Below, one piece after another: positions 1-9,658 of a stretch of 64,000 nucleotides of DNA. The first letter of the stretch is position 1. Each line of letters starts with the position of its first letter. The position numbers and the translations under genes were made by a program. The notes beneath the pieces were generated by a model. That model did no database searches. It was not told the origin of the DNA and saw only the letters and a program-made list of their open reading frames with translations. Origin of the DNA: Paenibacillus dendritiformis (lineage in GTDB: Bacteria > Bacillota > Bacilli > Paenibacillales > Paenibacillaceae); the NCBI RefSeq assembly GCF_021654795.1, contig NZ_AP025344.1:1984501-2048500 (forward strand), in the 5' to 3' direction.

Positions 1-579
1 GCCAAAGGTCTCGGCGCGAACGTCGTCGTGACGGAGATCGACGCCATCAAGGCCGTCGAAGCGTATATGGACGGCTTCACGGTGCTGCCGATGAGCGAAG
101 CGGCTCGCGTCGGCGATATTTTCGTTACGGTCACGGGGAACCGCGATGTCATTCGCGGCGAGCATTATGATGTCATGAAGGATGGCGCGATTTTATCCAA
201 CGCCGGCCATTTCGATGTGGAAGTGAACAAGCCGGAGCTGGAAGCCCGCGCGCAGCACGTGCGCACGGTCCGCAAAAATATCGAAGAATACAAGCTGAAG
301 GACGGACGCAGCATTTATCTGCTGGCGGAAGGCCGCCTCGTCAACCTGGCGGCGGGGGATGGACACCCGGCGGAGATTATGGATATGACGTTTGCCCTGC
401 AGGCGCTGTCCCTGAAATATGTGAACGAGCACTACGAGCGCATCGGCAGCAAGGTTGTCAATGTGCCGTACGAACTGGATGAGCAGGTTGCCCGCTTCAA
501 GCTGGAGTCGCTCGGCATCTCGGTCGACACGCTGTCGGCGGAGCAGCAATCGTATTTGGCAAGCTGGCAAGAACATTAA
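1..579 (+). CDS. ahcY: Adenosylhomocysteinase, C-terminal part (5' truncated by window edge)
   Basis: The open frame runs from base 1, so only about the last 192 residues are present. Known role of the family: NAD-dependent reversible hydrolysis of S-adenosylhomocysteine to adenosine and homocysteine in the cytosol, which clears the product of methyltransferases. Seen here: the Rossmann-side segment with [13 protein letters not shown] and [11 protein letters not shown], then the family's conserved [19 protein letters not shown] near the C-terminus. It stops at TAA followed by a strong terminator, so it ends its transcription unit. Whether the upstream part is intact cannot be judged from this window. 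Confidence 0.95.
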   Translation, partial: AKGLGANVVVTEIDAIKAVEAYMDGFTVLPMSEAARVGDIFVTVTGNRDVIRGEHYDVMKDGAILSNAGHFDVEVNKPELEARAQHVRTVRKNIEEYKLKDGRSIYLLAEGRLVNLAAGDGHPAEIMDMTFALQALSLKYVNEHYERIGSKVVNVPYELDEQVARFKLESLGISVDTLSAEQQSYLASWQEH

Positions 580-597
580 TAGCCGCGATACTGCCGG

Positions 598-647
598 CCG
601 CCCGCTTCTTTGCTTCATGAATGGCAGAGAAGCGGGCGGTCTTTTTT
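598..647 (+). terminator. Rho-independent terminator after ahcY
   Basis: A 12-bp perfect stem (598-609 with 628-639, ccgcccgcttct / agaagcgggcgg) is followed by a T-rich tract at 640-647. It lies 18 bp after the ahcY stop. Confidence 0.9.
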
Positions 648-772
648 GCATAGATAACATAAGCCCCCCCGCAACATTTGATTTCCAAATTCCGTTAGGA
701 AAGGTGCAGCTTGCGTACGCATCCAGACGGGGTCGGAAGACGATGTGCCAAATAAAAGGGGGAATGTAGGTT

Positions 773-1942
773 ATGGCAAGGATCGGGATGAGGAAGGCAA
801 GGGGAATAGAAAAGACGCGGGAAGGACGACTAAAGAGGCGGGCCCGCTTCGGAGCGCTTCTGATTGGAACGCTGATGCTCGCGTTGGCAGCCGGCTGCGG
901 AGCCGCTTCGCCTGATCAACCCTCCGAGGCCGGAGCGGTCATGAACCAATCGGAAGCGGCAATGGATAGGGCGGAGAGCCCGCCGCCTGCCGGAGCCGGG
1001 TTCGCCAAGCAGGGGGAAGCGAGCTTCGTCCCGGCCGACCGGAAGCTGATCTATGAGGCGAATATCCGGATGGAGGTTCAAAACTATGAAGCCGCCAAGC
1101 AGCGGCTGCAGCAATTGGTCGCTCGCTCGAAGGGATATGTGCTGCAGTTCTCCGATCAGGAGTCGGAGAGCGAGCGCGGAGGCTCTTTCGTCATTAAGGT
1201 GCCTGCGGCTGGATTTACCGCCTTCCTTGATGAACTGGGAACATGGGAGGCGCTTGATTATCACCGCGAATATTCGGCCAATGACGTGACGGAAGAGTAC
1301 GTCGATCTGGAAGCGAGACTGACGGCGCGGCGGGCCATGGAAGCCCGGCTGCTCGCATTCATGGAGAAGGCGACGAGCGCGGACGATCTGGTCCAGTTCT
1401 CCAGCGAGCTCGGTTCCGTACAGTCGGAAATCGAGCAGATTGTCGGGCGCAAGCGGTATCTCGATAATCATGTGGCCATGTCGACCGTAAATATGAGACT
1501 GTACCAGCCGGTCAACGCTCCGGTCGTGCAGGGCTTGAAAAACGCATTCGGAACCCGGATGGCGAATACGCTTGCCCAGAGCTGGGAGGCGTTGATCCAG
1601 TTCGTACAACTCATCCTATTGTTTTTGACGGGGCTGCTTCCTTTTGCCGCCGCCGCGGCCATCGCCGGCGTTCCGATCTGGCTGCTGGCAAAGCGGAGAA
1701 GGGGCCGGCGCCGGCCGCCGCAAGCGCGCTTCTCCGGACAGACGGGCGGCCCGGAGCAGCAGAAGCGCAAGGGAACGGTCCTAGACCCGGCCGATGGGGC
1801 GGATGGCAAGCCAGCATCGGACGACGGGCCCGCTGCGGAGGCCTCGGTGCCGGCACCGGCTGTCGAACCGGCTGAAGCGGGGGAACAGGGGAGTTCGACC
1901 GAAGGGATAAGCGCTGAAGCGAATAGCGAGAACAAAAAGTAA
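773..1942 (+). CDS. DUF4349 domain lipoprotein
   Basis: The 389-residue product has a basic N-terminus, a hydrophobic stretch and a lipobox LAAGC with Cys42, so it should be a lipoprotein exposed outside the membrane. Residues about 95-250 match the DUF4349 family as I know it (RKLIYEANIRMEV, then an EEYVDLEARL coiled-coil stretch and VNMRLYQP). A membrane segment follows at about residues 270-305 (LILLFLTGLLPFAAAAAIAG), then a basic RRRGRRRPP patch and a disordered Ala/Pro/Glu-rich tail. Having both a lipid anchor and a C-terminal helix is common in this family. ATG 773 has a purine-rich ribosome site before it; the in-frame Met6 is an alternative start. Function is unknown; a cell-envelope role is an inference. 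It forms its own unit between two terminators. Confidence 0.85.
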   Translation: MARIGMRKARGIEKTREGRLKRRARFGALLIGTLMLALAAGCGAASPDQPSEAGAVMNQSEAAMDRAESPPPAGAGFAKQGEASFVPADRKLIYEANIRMEVQNYEAAKQRLQQLVARSKGYVLQFSDQESESERGGSFVIKVPAAGFTAFLDELGTWEALDYHREYSANDVTEEYVDLEARLTARRAMEARLLAFMEKATSADDLVQFSSELGSVQSEIEQIVGRKRYLDNHVAMSTVNMRLYQPVNAPVVQGLKNAFGTRMANTLAQSWEALIQFVQLILLFLTGLLPFAAAAAIAGVPIWLLAKRRRGRRRPPQARFSGQTGGPEQQKRKGTVLDPADGADGKPASDDGPAAEASVPAPAVEPAEAGEQGSSTEGISAEANSENKK

Positions 1943-1950
1943 GATGAAAT

Positions 1951-1979
1951 AAAAATCCTGCTGACAAGCAGGATTTTTT
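1951..1979 (+). terminator. Terminator after the DUF4349 gene
   Basis: Inverted repeat aatcctgc / gcaggatt with a short loop and a run of six T. It separates the lipoprotein gene from the division cluster. Confidence 0.85.
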
Positions 1980-2006
1980 ATATTGACGGCGAAGTATTCT
2001 TTTGTT

Positions 2007-2032
2007 GTGGGGAAAAGTGGGGCATCGTGGTG
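2007..2032 (+). promoter_or_regulatory. Three GTGG direct repeats at 10-bp period, likely MraZ operator
   Basis: GTGG occurs at 2007, 2017 and 2027 (GTGGGGAAAA, GTGGGGCATC, GTGGTGGATT), one helical turn apart and 24-49 bp before the mraZ start. MraZ proteins in other bacteria are known to bind TGGG/GTGG-type repeats of this period upstream of their own operon, so autoregulation is the natural reading. A possible -35 TTGACG sits at 1983 but I see no convincing -10 at the right distance. Confidence 0.7.
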
Positions 2033-2055
2033 GATTTAGGGGGAGGAGTGGCGGC

Positions 2056-2490
2056 ATGATGTTCATGGGTGAATATCAACACAGCATCGATGACAAAGGC
2101 CGCCTGATCATTCCCGCCAAGCTGCGTGATTCCCTAGGATCCGCCTTCATACTCACGCGCGGCCTGGATCAATGTCTGTTCGTCTACCCGATGGAAGAAT
2201 GGGGTCTGCTCGAACAGAAATTGAAGGCGCTGCCCTTGATGAAGGCGGACGCGCGGGCGTTTACCCGCTTTTTCTTCTCCGGCGCCACCGAATGCGAGTG
2301 GGACAAGCAGGGCCGGATCAATATTCCCGCCCATCTGCGCCAGCATGCCAAGCTGGACAAGGAATGCATGATTATCGGCGTGCAGAGCCGGGTGGAGATT
2401 TGGAGCAAGGACGCTTGGGAACAATATATGCAGCAGTCCGCGTCCACCTTTGAAGAAATAGCCGAGACCTTGGTTGACTTTGATTTTTGA
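2056..2490 (+). CDS. mraZ: MraZ, transcriptional regulator of the dcw cluster
   Basis: 144 residues, the usual MraZ length. The protein has two SpoVT/AbrB-like halves: [22 protein letters not shown] near the N-terminus and a second [17 protein letters not shown] at about residues 85-100. The family is known as ring-forming DNA-binding proteins that repress or tune the mra promoter, and the GTGG repeats just upstream fit. Starts ATG 2056, 2059 and 2065 are all in frame. I chose 2056 because of the GGGGGAGGAG ribosome site ending about 7 bp before it. First gene of the dcw operon, 118 bp before rsmH. Confidence 0.95.
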   Translation: MMFMGEYQHSIDDKGRLIIPAKLRDSLGSAFILTRGLDQCLFVYPMEEWGLLEQKLKALPLMKADARAFTRFFFSGATECEWDKQGRINIPAHLRQHAKLDKECMIIGVQSRVEIWSKDAWEQYMQQSASTFEEIAETLVDFDF

Positions 2491-2608
2491 GGGGTTATTC
2501 AAAAAGTGAAAACCGGCCTGTTCGAACTTCCATTTCTAGGGGTAGCGAACCGTGAAAAAGAGGAAAGACAACATAGACGGGAACAGGAAGAACTAGGAGG
2601 AATAACAT

Positions 2609-3559
2609 GTGTTTCACCATATAACGGTGTTAAAAGAGGAGGCTGTGAACGGGCTGAATGTGCGCCCTGACGGCATCTATGTCGACTGTACGCTGGGAGG
2701 GGCAGGGCACAGCTCCGCCATTGCATCCATGCTGTCCGCGGACGGCCGGCTTATTGCGCTCGATCAGGACGATTGGGCTCTGGAGAATGCCGCGAACGTG
2801 CTGGCTTCCAGCCTTGATCGGGTGACGCTGATCAAGACGAATTTTCGCCACATCGAGGAGGCGCTGCATCAGGCAGAGGTGCCGCTTGCTGATGGCGTGC
2901 CGCAGGTGGACGGCATTCTGTTCGACCTCGGGGTATCTTCGCCGCAGCTTGATGAAGGCGAGCGCGGCTTCAGCTATCAACATGACGCGCCGCTCGACAT
3001 GCGGATGGATCGGAGCACTTCGCTTACGGCCCGCGAGATTGTGAACGAGTGGCCGGAAGAAGAGATTGCCCGCATCCTGTTCGAATATGGGGAAGAGAAA
3101 TTTTCGCGCCGCATCGCCCGCCGCATCGCGGAGGCGAGAGCGGATCATCCGATCGAGACGACCGGCGAGCTGGCCGAGCTGGTAAAGGCCGGAATTCCGG
3201 CGGCAACCCGAAGAACCGGAGGCCACCCCGCCAAGCGCAGCTTCCAGGCGCTCCGCATCGCCGTCAACGACGAACTGGGGGCGTTCGAGCAGGCGCTCCA
3301 TCAAGCCATCCGTTGCTTGAAGCCGGGCGGAAGGGTCGCTGTCATTACCTTCCATTCCTTGGAGGATCGGATATGCAAGCAGACATTCAATCAATATATG
3401 AACCGCTGCACTTGTCCGCCGGATCTGCCGATGTGCGCCTGCGGCAGGGAGGATATTTTGACGCTGCCGAAGCGCAAGCCGATTGTTCCGAGCGCGGAAG
3501 AGTTGGCGCGCAATCCGCGTTCTCGCTCCGCGAGATTACGGGTTGCCGAGAAATTGTAA
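2609..3559 (+). CDS. rsmH: 16S rRNA (cytosine1402-N4)-methyltransferase RsmH
   Basis: 316 residues, full length. Family role: SAM-dependent N4 methylation of C1402 in the 30S P site. The N-terminal [15 protein letters not shown] and [14 protein letters not shown] (SAM site), [19 protein letters not shown] and the C-terminal [10 protein letters not shown] segment are all typical. The start is GTG 2609, eight bases after AGGAGG (2595-2600). An ATG at 2607 overlaps it in another frame and would give only a five-codon peptide, so GTG is the real start. Part of the mra/dcw operon. Confidence 0.95.
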   Translation: MFHHITVLKEEAVNGLNVRPDGIYVDCTLGGAGHSSAIASMLSADGRLIALDQDDWALENAANVLASSLDRVTLIKTNFRHIEEALHQAEVPLADGVPQVDGILFDLGVSSPQLDEGERGFSYQHDAPLDMRMDRSTSLTAREIVNEWPEEEIARILFEYGEEKFSRRIARRIAEARADHPIETTGELAELVKAGIPAATRRTGGHPAKRSFQALRIAVNDELGAFEQALHQAIRCLKPGGRVAVITFHSLEDRICKQTFNQYMNRCTCPPDLPMCACGREDILTLPKRKPIVPSAEELARNPRSRSARLRVAEKL

Positions 3560-3577
3560 TGAGGGGGAGAGCAGTAG

Positions 3578-3964
3578 ATGGCTTATACTCGCGGTAATTT
3601 GGCCGTCCGGCCGGAGAGACAGCAGCAGCCGAGGCCCAAGGTTCGCCAGACAACGAAGACCGTCGTCCGCAAGAACACATTGCCGACGAGGGAGAAGCTG
3701 TTGTATCTGCTTACCATTCTATTGTGCACGGCCGTAGCGCTCGTTCTTATCGGGCGGTATGCCCAGATCTACGACATGAACCGGAAGATCCAGAATTTGA
3801 AGCGGGAGACGATCTCGCTGCAGGATCAGACCTCTGTCTTGAGAGTGGAAGTGGAGAAGCTGTCGGACTGGAAGCGGGTGGAAGAGATCGCGCGGAAGAA
3901 CGGATTGGTCTTTCCGGAGACGCCGCTGGAGATTCAAGTGTACAAACAAGCCATAGGGGATTGA
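3578..3964 (+). CDS. ftsL: Cell division protein FtsL
   Basis: 128 residues with a basic cytoplasmic N-terminus, a single membrane helix at about 44-63 (LYLLTILLCTAVALVLIG) and an extracytoplasmic coiled coil (MNRKIQNLKRETISLQ) ending in a conserved tail. This is the FtsL layout; FtsL pairs with DivIB and DivIC in the septal complex. The weak sequence match is compensated by its position between rsmH and pbpB, invariant in this phylum. It starts 19 bp after rsmH and ends 7 bp before the next gene. Confidence 0.9.
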   Translation: MAYTRGNLAVRPERQQQPRPKVRQTTKTVVRKNTLPTREKLLYLLTILLCTAVALVLIGRYAQIYDMNRKIQNLKRETISLQDQTSVLRVEVEKLSDWKRVEEIARKNGLVFPETPLEIQVYKQAIGD

Positions 3965-3971
3965 ACGAGGG

Positions 3972-6161
3972 ATGAAGATGGTCAAACGAATCAAGTTGCG
4001 CACGTTGACAATCGGGGGCTTATTCACCCTCTTTTTTATTGTCATCGTGACTCGTCTGTTTTGGTATCAAGTGTGGAATCAGGATTTCTGGATGGAACTG
4101 GCGAAAAATTCGTGGTCGACCGAGAGAACCATCGAGCCGGTGCGCGGAACGATCTATGATCAGAACGGGGAAGTGCTTGTCATGAATGCCCCTGCGTATA
4201 CGGTCGCGGTCAATCCGGGCTTGATTCAGGAGTTAAAAACACAGACTAAACTGGTCGAGCAGGATATCGACGTGGAGCGGCTTATCGTCCAGGAGCTGCA
4301 CAAGGTGCTGGGCAAGCCGGAGAACGAGCTCTATGACATTGTCCGCAAAAAAAATCCGGAGACCGGAAAATACCTGGTTCATCGCGAGGTGCGGAACGAG
4401 GGCTGGAAAATCGAGGAGGAGACCGCGCAGAAGCTGCGCGACTTCACCGAGTCGCTCAAGGAGCAGACCAAATTGCAGGATATCGGGCTGTATCTGATGC
4501 CGGAGGTAAAGCGGTTCTATGCCAAAAACAACATGGCCGCGCACGTCCTTGGTTATACCGACAAAAACGGAAAACCGGTCGGCGGCATCGAGGAGCTGTA
4601 TAATGATCAATTGGCCGGCACGGCCGGGGCGATCCAGTACGAGAAGGACCGGATGGGCAACAAGCTCCCGAAGGCGTCCGAGATTTACACGCCGGCCCGG
4701 GACGGGGACAATCTCTATTTGACGATCGATCGCACGATCCAGCAATATATCGAAGAAGAGATTCGGAAGGTGTACAATGAATATTCCCCGCATACGATTA
4801 CGGTTATCGCCGCGGATCCGAAGACGGGGGACATTTTGGGCCTGGCGAACAGGCCGTCGTTCAATCCGAATGCGTACTGGGATTTTGACAATGAGCGCGC
4901 CTTTTTCAACCCGGCGGTGCAGGGAGGGTACGAGCCCGGATCGACCTTCAAGATCGTAACGCTCGCGGCGGCGGTGCAGGAAGGCTTGTTCGATCCGGAA
5001 GCCACTTTCCCTTCAGGGAAAATTTATGCGGGCGGACGGCCTATTCACGACGTCAATACGACGTGGGGCACGATCTCCTATCTGGAAGGCTTGAAGCGTT
5101 CCAGTAACGTCGCCTTCGTCAAGCTCGGCTTCGAGATGCTGAAGGAGGAGCGGTTCAAGTCCTACATAGACAAGTTCGGCTTCGGGCAAAAGACGGGCAT
5201 CGAGATTCCGTGGGAATACGAGGGTTTCGTTCAGTTCACCTATCCGGCGGACGTCGCTGCCGCGTCATACGGCCACGGCCAGATCAAAGTGACGCCGATT
5301 CAGCAGATTATGGCGGTCTCGGCGGTGGCGAACGGCGGGAAGCTGATGAAGCCGCATATCGTGAAGAAGATCGAGGACCCGGTGACCGGCGAAGTGACAG
5401 AGCGGCAGCCTGAAGTGGTGCGCCAAGTCATCGACCCGGAGATTGCCAAGCAGGTCAGCGAGTATTTGGAGCAGGTCGTCGCAGACCAGGAGATCGGCAC
5501 CGGGAAGAATGCGTACATCGAAGGCTACCGGGTCGCGGGCAAGACGGGGACCGCGCTCAAGGTTATTAACGGGGAGTACGACTCTACGCGCGCGGTCGTA
5601 TCCTTTATCGGCTTTGCCCCGGTGGAGGATCCCCGGATCGCGCTCATCGTGGTCGTCGACGATCCGCAGAAATATTGGGAGGGCGGCGGCTTCGTCTCGC
5701 CGATTATTTTCAAAAATATCGTCTCCAAATCGCTGCGCTATATGGGCGTGCCAACGTCCCATGAGATGAAGCCGGGCGAGGCGGGAAAATCCGAAGGCCC
5801 AATCCGGCTGGTCAAGGCGCCGAACATCCAAGGGCTCAAGCCCCATGAGGCGAAGAAGCGCCTGGCCGAGCAGGGCATCGTCTTCCAGACGGTCGGCGCG
5901 GGCAAGGAAGTGAAGCGCCAATTCCCGGCGCCGGGCGAATATTTGGGGTCCGGCCAGCGGGTCTACCTGCTGACCGATGAGCCGGAAAATCTGAAGATGC
6001 CCGATATGAAAGGCAAATCGCTGCGCGATGTCATGGAGATCGCCTCGCTGCTGGGCATCGAGGTGCGGATCGAGGGCGAAGGGTACGTGACCGAGCAGCA
6101 AGCCTCGACAGACAACGGCAAGCGCGTCGTAGACATAAAATTGGAGCCGAGAAGGCCATAG
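3972..6161 (+). CDS. pbpB: Penicillin-binding protein 2B, septal transpeptidase with PASTA domains
   Basis: 729 residues. One N-terminal membrane anchor at about 13-33, a dimerisation domain with the RGTIYDQNGEVL motif, then a transpeptidase domain with active-site motifs S324-T-F-K327, S377-S-N379 and K524-T-G526, and two PASTA repeats after about residue 610 (the first beginning KAPNIQGLKPHEAKKRL). Class B monofunctional PBPs of this type cross-link septal peptidoglycan in the divisome. The start ATG 3972 lies 7 bp after ftsL. It is the vegetative member of a tandem pair with the sporulation paralogue just downstream. Confidence 0.93.
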   Translation: MKMVKRIKLRTLTIGGLFTLFFIVIVTRLFWYQVWNQDFWMELAKNSWSTERTIEPVRGTIYDQNGEVLVMNAPAYTVAVNPGLIQELKTQTKLVEQDIDVERLIVQELHKVLGKPENELYDIVRKKNPETGKYLVHREVRNEGWKIEEETAQKLRDFTESLKEQTKLQDIGLYLMPEVKRFYAKNNMAAHVLGYTDKNGKPVGGIEELYNDQLAGTAGAIQYEKDRMGNKLPKASEIYTPARDGDNLYLTIDRTIQQYIEEEIRKVYNEYSPHTITVIAADPKTGDILGLANRPSFNPNAYWDFDNERAFFNPAVQGGYEPGSTFKIVTLAAAVQEGLFDPEATFPSGKIYAGGRPIHDVNTTWGTISYLEGLKRSSNVAFVKLGFEMLKEERFKSYIDKFGFGQKTGIEIPWEYEGFVQFTYPADVAAASYGHGQIKVTPIQQIMAVSAVANGGKLMKPHIVKKIEDPVTGEVTERQPEVVRQVIDPEIAKQVSEYLEQVVADQEIGTGKNAYIEGYRVAGKTGTALKVINGEYDSTRAVVSFIGFAPVEDPRIALIVVVDDPQKYWEGGGFVSPIIFKNIVSKSLRYMGVPTSHEMKPGEAGKSEGPIRLVKAPNIQGLKPHEAKKRLAEQGIVFQTVGAGKEVKRQFPAPGEYLGSGQRVYLLTDEPENLKMPDMKGKSLRDVMEIASLLGIEVRIEGEGYVTEQQASTDNGKRVVDIKLEPRRP

Positions 6162-6230
6162 CTTGTTCTATCCCCTGGTTGTCCCGAATAGGTTGGTTAT
6201 GAACCCAAGTGGGACAAAGGAGGGGTTACC

Positions 6231-8159
6231 GTGAAATTATCCAGTGTCACGGTCCGCAAGCGGCTGTTCATCGGCGCCGGACTCGTGTCTCTTGGCTTTC
6301 TAGCGCTCGTCGTTCGTCTTGCCTATGTCCAGCTGTGGGAGGGCGGGGAAATTACGGCAAAGGCGGAGGAACTATGGCGCAGAGACATCCCGGTTACGGC
6401 CAAGCGCGGGGAAGTGCTCGATCGGAACGGGGTGCGTCTCGCCTACAACGTCACTTCGCCGACGATTATGGCCGTTCCCGCCCAGATTCAGGATGCCGCC
6501 GCGACGGCTGCCCGGCTGGCGCCGGTGCTGCAAATGAAAACGGAAGATGTCGAGCGGATGATTAAGGTACGCAGGTCTATCGTTCATATTAAGCCGGGAG
6601 GCCGCAAAATACCGCTTGAAACCGCCCAGCAGGTGCGGGAAATGAACTTGCCCGGCATTGTTGTGGCAGAGGATAATAAAAGATATTATCCCTTCGGGGA
6701 TCTGGCCTCCCATATTCTCGGCTTCACCGGCATCGACAATCAGGGGCTGACGGGGATCGAGCAGAAGTACAATGACGCCCTTAGCGGGCTCCAGGGAAGC
6801 GTGTCTTACCTGTCCGACGCGAAGGGCCGCCAAATGCCGAATTCCTCGGAAACGTACGCCCCGCCGCGGGATGGATTAAATTTGCAATTGACGATTGACA
6901 AGCAAATACAGACAATAATGGAGCGGGAACTTGATCAGGCGATGCTCGAATTGAAGCCGAAGCATATCATCTCGATTGCGATGGATCCGAACAACGGCGA
7001 GATATTGGCGATGGCGAGCCGCCCGAATTATGAACCGGCGCGGTACAAGGAATATTCCTCGGAGGTGTACAACCGCAACCTGCCGATCTGGATGACGTAC
7101 GAGCCAGGGTCTACCTTCAAGATCATTACGCTCGCCGCGGCGCTGGAGGAAGGCAAGGTCGATTTGTACAATGAGCATTTTTTTGACCCCGGGAGCATCG
7201 AGGTCGGAGGAGCCCGTCTCCGCTGCTGGAAGAGAGGCGGCCACGGCAGCCAGACCTTCCTCGAGGTGGTCGGCAATTCATGCAACCCCGGCTTTGTGAC
7301 GCTGGGACAGCGGCTAGGCAAGGAGACGCTGTTTGAGTACATACGGAATTTTGGCTTCGGCCAAAAATCGGGCATTGACCTGAGCGGGGAAGCGACGGGA
7401 ATTCTGTTCAAGCTGAACCGGGTCGGCCCGGTCGAATTGGCGACGACCTCGTTCGGACAGGGCGTATCGGTGACGCCGATCCAGCAGATTGCGGCCGTCT
7501 CGGCCACGATTAACGGAGGGAAGCTCTACCGTCCGCATGTGGCCAAATCGTTCGAGCATCCCGAGACAGGGATGATCATCGATGAGATCGAACCGGAGAT
7601 GGTCCGGCAGGTAATCTCTCCGGAGACGTCGGCGAAGGTGCGGGACGCGCTGGAGCATGTCGTGGCCCAGGGCTCGGGACGCAACGCGTTCATCGACGGC
7701 TACCGGGTCGGGGGAAAAACGGGCACGGCGCAGAAGGTTGTGAACGGACGTTATTCGCCGAATGAGCATATCGTATCTTTTGTCGGGTTCGCGCCGGCGG
7801 ACGATCCGAAGATCGTCATCTATACGGCGGTGGACGATCCGCAAGGGATTCAGTTCGGGGGGCTGATCGCCGCTCCTATCGTCAAGCGCATCATGGAGGA
7901 CGCGCTCCACTATATGGGAGTGGAACCGCGTCAGAAACAAGTACCCCGCGAATATAGATACAATGAGACGCCGATTGTGGCGGTTCCCAATCTGGTCGGC
8001 AAGACGCTGACCGATATTTACGAAGATATGAACATGAATTTTCAACTAGCCAAATCCGGCACGGGCAACACGGTCATACATCAGGCGCCCAAGCCGGGAA
8101 CCCGTGTGGAGCGGGGATCGACGATCCGCATCTACATGGGTACGGAGACGGAGGAATAA
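6231..8159 (+). CDS. spoVD: Stage V sporulation protein D, class B PBP for spore cortex
   Basis: 642 residues, GTG start after AAAGGAGGGG. An N-terminal helix at about 13-32 is followed by the RGEVLDRNG motif, transpeptidase motifs S294-T-F-K297, S350-C-N352 and K496-T-G498, and one C-terminal PASTA repeat (PNLVGKTLTDIYEDM). In Bacillus, SpoVD works with SpoVE in the mother cell to make cortex peptidoglycan. The S-C-N form of the second motif and the single PASTA repeat distinguish it from the preceding PBP2B. All catalytic residues are present. Confidence 0.92.
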   Translation: MKLSSVTVRKRLFIGAGLVSLGFLALVVRLAYVQLWEGGEITAKAEELWRRDIPVTAKRGEVLDRNGVRLAYNVTSPTIMAVPAQIQDAAATAARLAPVLQMKTEDVERMIKVRRSIVHIKPGGRKIPLETAQQVREMNLPGIVVAEDNKRYYPFGDLASHILGFTGIDNQGLTGIEQKYNDALSGLQGSVSYLSDAKGRQMPNSSETYAPPRDGLNLQLTIDKQIQTIMERELDQAMLELKPKHIISIAMDPNNGEILAMASRPNYEPARYKEYSSEVYNRNLPIWMTYEPGSTFKIITLAAALEEGKVDLYNEHFFDPGSIEVGGARLRCWKRGGHGSQTFLEVVGNSCNPGFVTLGQRLGKETLFEYIRNFGFGQKSGIDLSGEATGILFKLNRVGPVELATTSFGQGVSVTPIQQIAAVSATINGGKLYRPHVAKSFEHPETGMIIDEIEPEMVRQVISPETSAKVRDALEHVVAQGSGRNAFIDGYRVGGKTGTAQKVVNGRYSPNEHIVSFVGFAPADDPKIVIYTAVDDPQGIQFGGLIAAPIVKRIMEDALHYMGVEPRQKQVPREYRYNETPIVAVPNLVGKTLTDIYEDMNMNFQLAKSGTGNTVIHQAPKPGTRVERGSTIRIYMGTETEE

Positions 8160-8161
8160 CT

Positions 8162-9658
8162 ATGCAGGAAATGCGATTGTCCGAAGCATGCAAGCGAATG
8201 CTGAATGTGAAATGTACAGGAGACGAAGCTACAGCGGTGACCGGGCTGGCGGTCGATTCACGCCAGGTCCGGCCGGGCGATCTGTTCTTCTGCATCTCGG
8301 GCACGGCGGATGACGGCCACCGTTATGCGGAGCAGGCCGTGGACAAGGGAGCGGCGGCGCTTGTCGTGGAGCGGGAACTGCCGCTTGCGGTTCCCCAGAT
8401 TATCGTCCCCCAGGCCCGTCATGCGCTTGCGGTGCTGGCTGATGCCTTCTACCGTTCGCCAAGCCGGGACTTGAAGCTGATCGGCGTGACGGGAACGAAC
8501 GGCAAGACGACGACGACGTATCTCATCGAGCGGATCTTGACCGATGCCGGCCGCAAAAGCGGCGTGATCGGCACGATCGAGATGCGCTATGACGGACGCC
8601 GGCTGCCAATGTCGGGCACGACGCCGAACGCGCTTGAGCTTCAGCGTTCGCTGCGCGATATGGCCGACTGCGGCGTGGAGGCGGTCGCGATGGAAGTGTC
8701 TTCTCATGCGCTCGACCAGGGCCGGGTGGAAGGCTGCCGCTTCCGGACAGCGGTCTTCACGAACCTGACTCAGGATCACCTCGATTACCATGAGACAATG
8801 GAAGCGTACCGGGACGCGAAGGGCTTGCTGTTCTCCCGGCTCGGGAACACGTTCCCGGATCTGGAGGCAGAGCGTTCTTATGCCGTGTTGAACGCGGACG
8901 ATCCGGCATCGGCGCATTTCGCCAAGCTGACCGCCGCAGAGACGCTGACGTACGGCTTGTCGGCGTCCGCCGATATTCGGGCGGAGGATATCCGCATGAA
9001 CGGCAAGGGAACGAGCTTCCGCGTCCATACGTTCCGCGGATCGGCCGACGTGCAGCTTCGCATGGTCGGCAAGTTCAATGTCTGCAACGCGCTCGCCGCC
9101 ATCGCGGTCGGGTTGATTGAAGGCATCGCTCTGGACGACATTTGTTCCAGCCTCGAAGCGGTGCCGGGCGTGGCAGGGCGTGTCGAGGCCGTGGAGGCCG
9201 GGCAGCCGTATACGGTCATCGTCGACTACGCGCACACGCCGGACGGCCTCGAGAACGTGCTGCAGAGCGTCAAGGAATTCGCGGAAGGCCGCGTCATTTG
9301 CGTATTCGGCTGCGGCGGAGACCGCGATCGGACGAAGCGCCCGATTATGGGCCGGATATCGGCCCGTTATGCGGACTATTCTATCATTACGTCCGACAAT
9401 CCGCGCACCGAGGATCCGGACCGGATTCTCGAGGATATCGAACGGGGGCTGGCGGAGATGGAGGTCGGCCGCGACCGTTATGAATGCATCGTTGACCGGA
9501 GAGCCGCGATTGCGAAGGCTATTGATATGGCAAGCCCGCGCGATGTAGTATTGATTGCGGGGAAAGGACATGAGACCTATCAAATTATCGGCCGCGAAAC
9601 CTTTGATTTCGATGACCGCTTGGTAGCAAAAGAAGCGATAAGGGGAAAAGTGCAGTGA
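8162..9658 (+). CDS. murE: UDP-MurNAc-L-Ala-D-Glu:meso-diaminopimelate ligase MurE
   Basis: 498 residues. Mur-ligase layout: N-terminal substrate domain, central ATP site GVTGTNGKTTTT, and a C-terminal ligase domain. Residues 412-415 read DNPR followed by TEDP, the signature of enzymes adding meso-diaminopimelate rather than lysine, so the peptidoglycan should be of the DAP type. ATG 8162 is two bases after the spoVD stop, with GGAGG inside the end of spoVD. The stop overlaps the murF start by four bases. Confidence 0.96.
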   Translation: MQEMRLSEACKRMLNVKCTGDEATAVTGLAVDSRQVRPGDLFFCISGTADDGHRYAEQAVDKGAAALVVERELPLAVPQIIVPQARHALAVLADAFYRSPSRDLKLIGVTGTNGKTTTTYLIERILTDAGRKSGVIGTIEMRYDGRRLPMSGTTPNALELQRSLRDMADCGVEAVAMEVSSHALDQGRVEGCRFRTAVFTNLTQDHLDYHETMEAYRDAKGLLFSRLGNTFPDLEAERSYAVLNADDPASAHFAKLTAAETLTYGLSASADIRAEDIRMNGKGTSFRVHTFRGSADVQLRMVGKFNVCNALAAIAVGLIEGIALDDICSSLEAVPGVAGRVEAVEAGQPYTVIVDYAHTPDGLENVLQSVKEFAEGRVICVFGCGGDRDRTKRPIMGRISARYADYSIITSDNPRTEDPDRILEDIERGLAEMEVGRDRYECIVDRRAAIAKAIDMASPRDVVLIAGKGHETYQIIGRETFDFDDRLVAKEAIRGKVQ

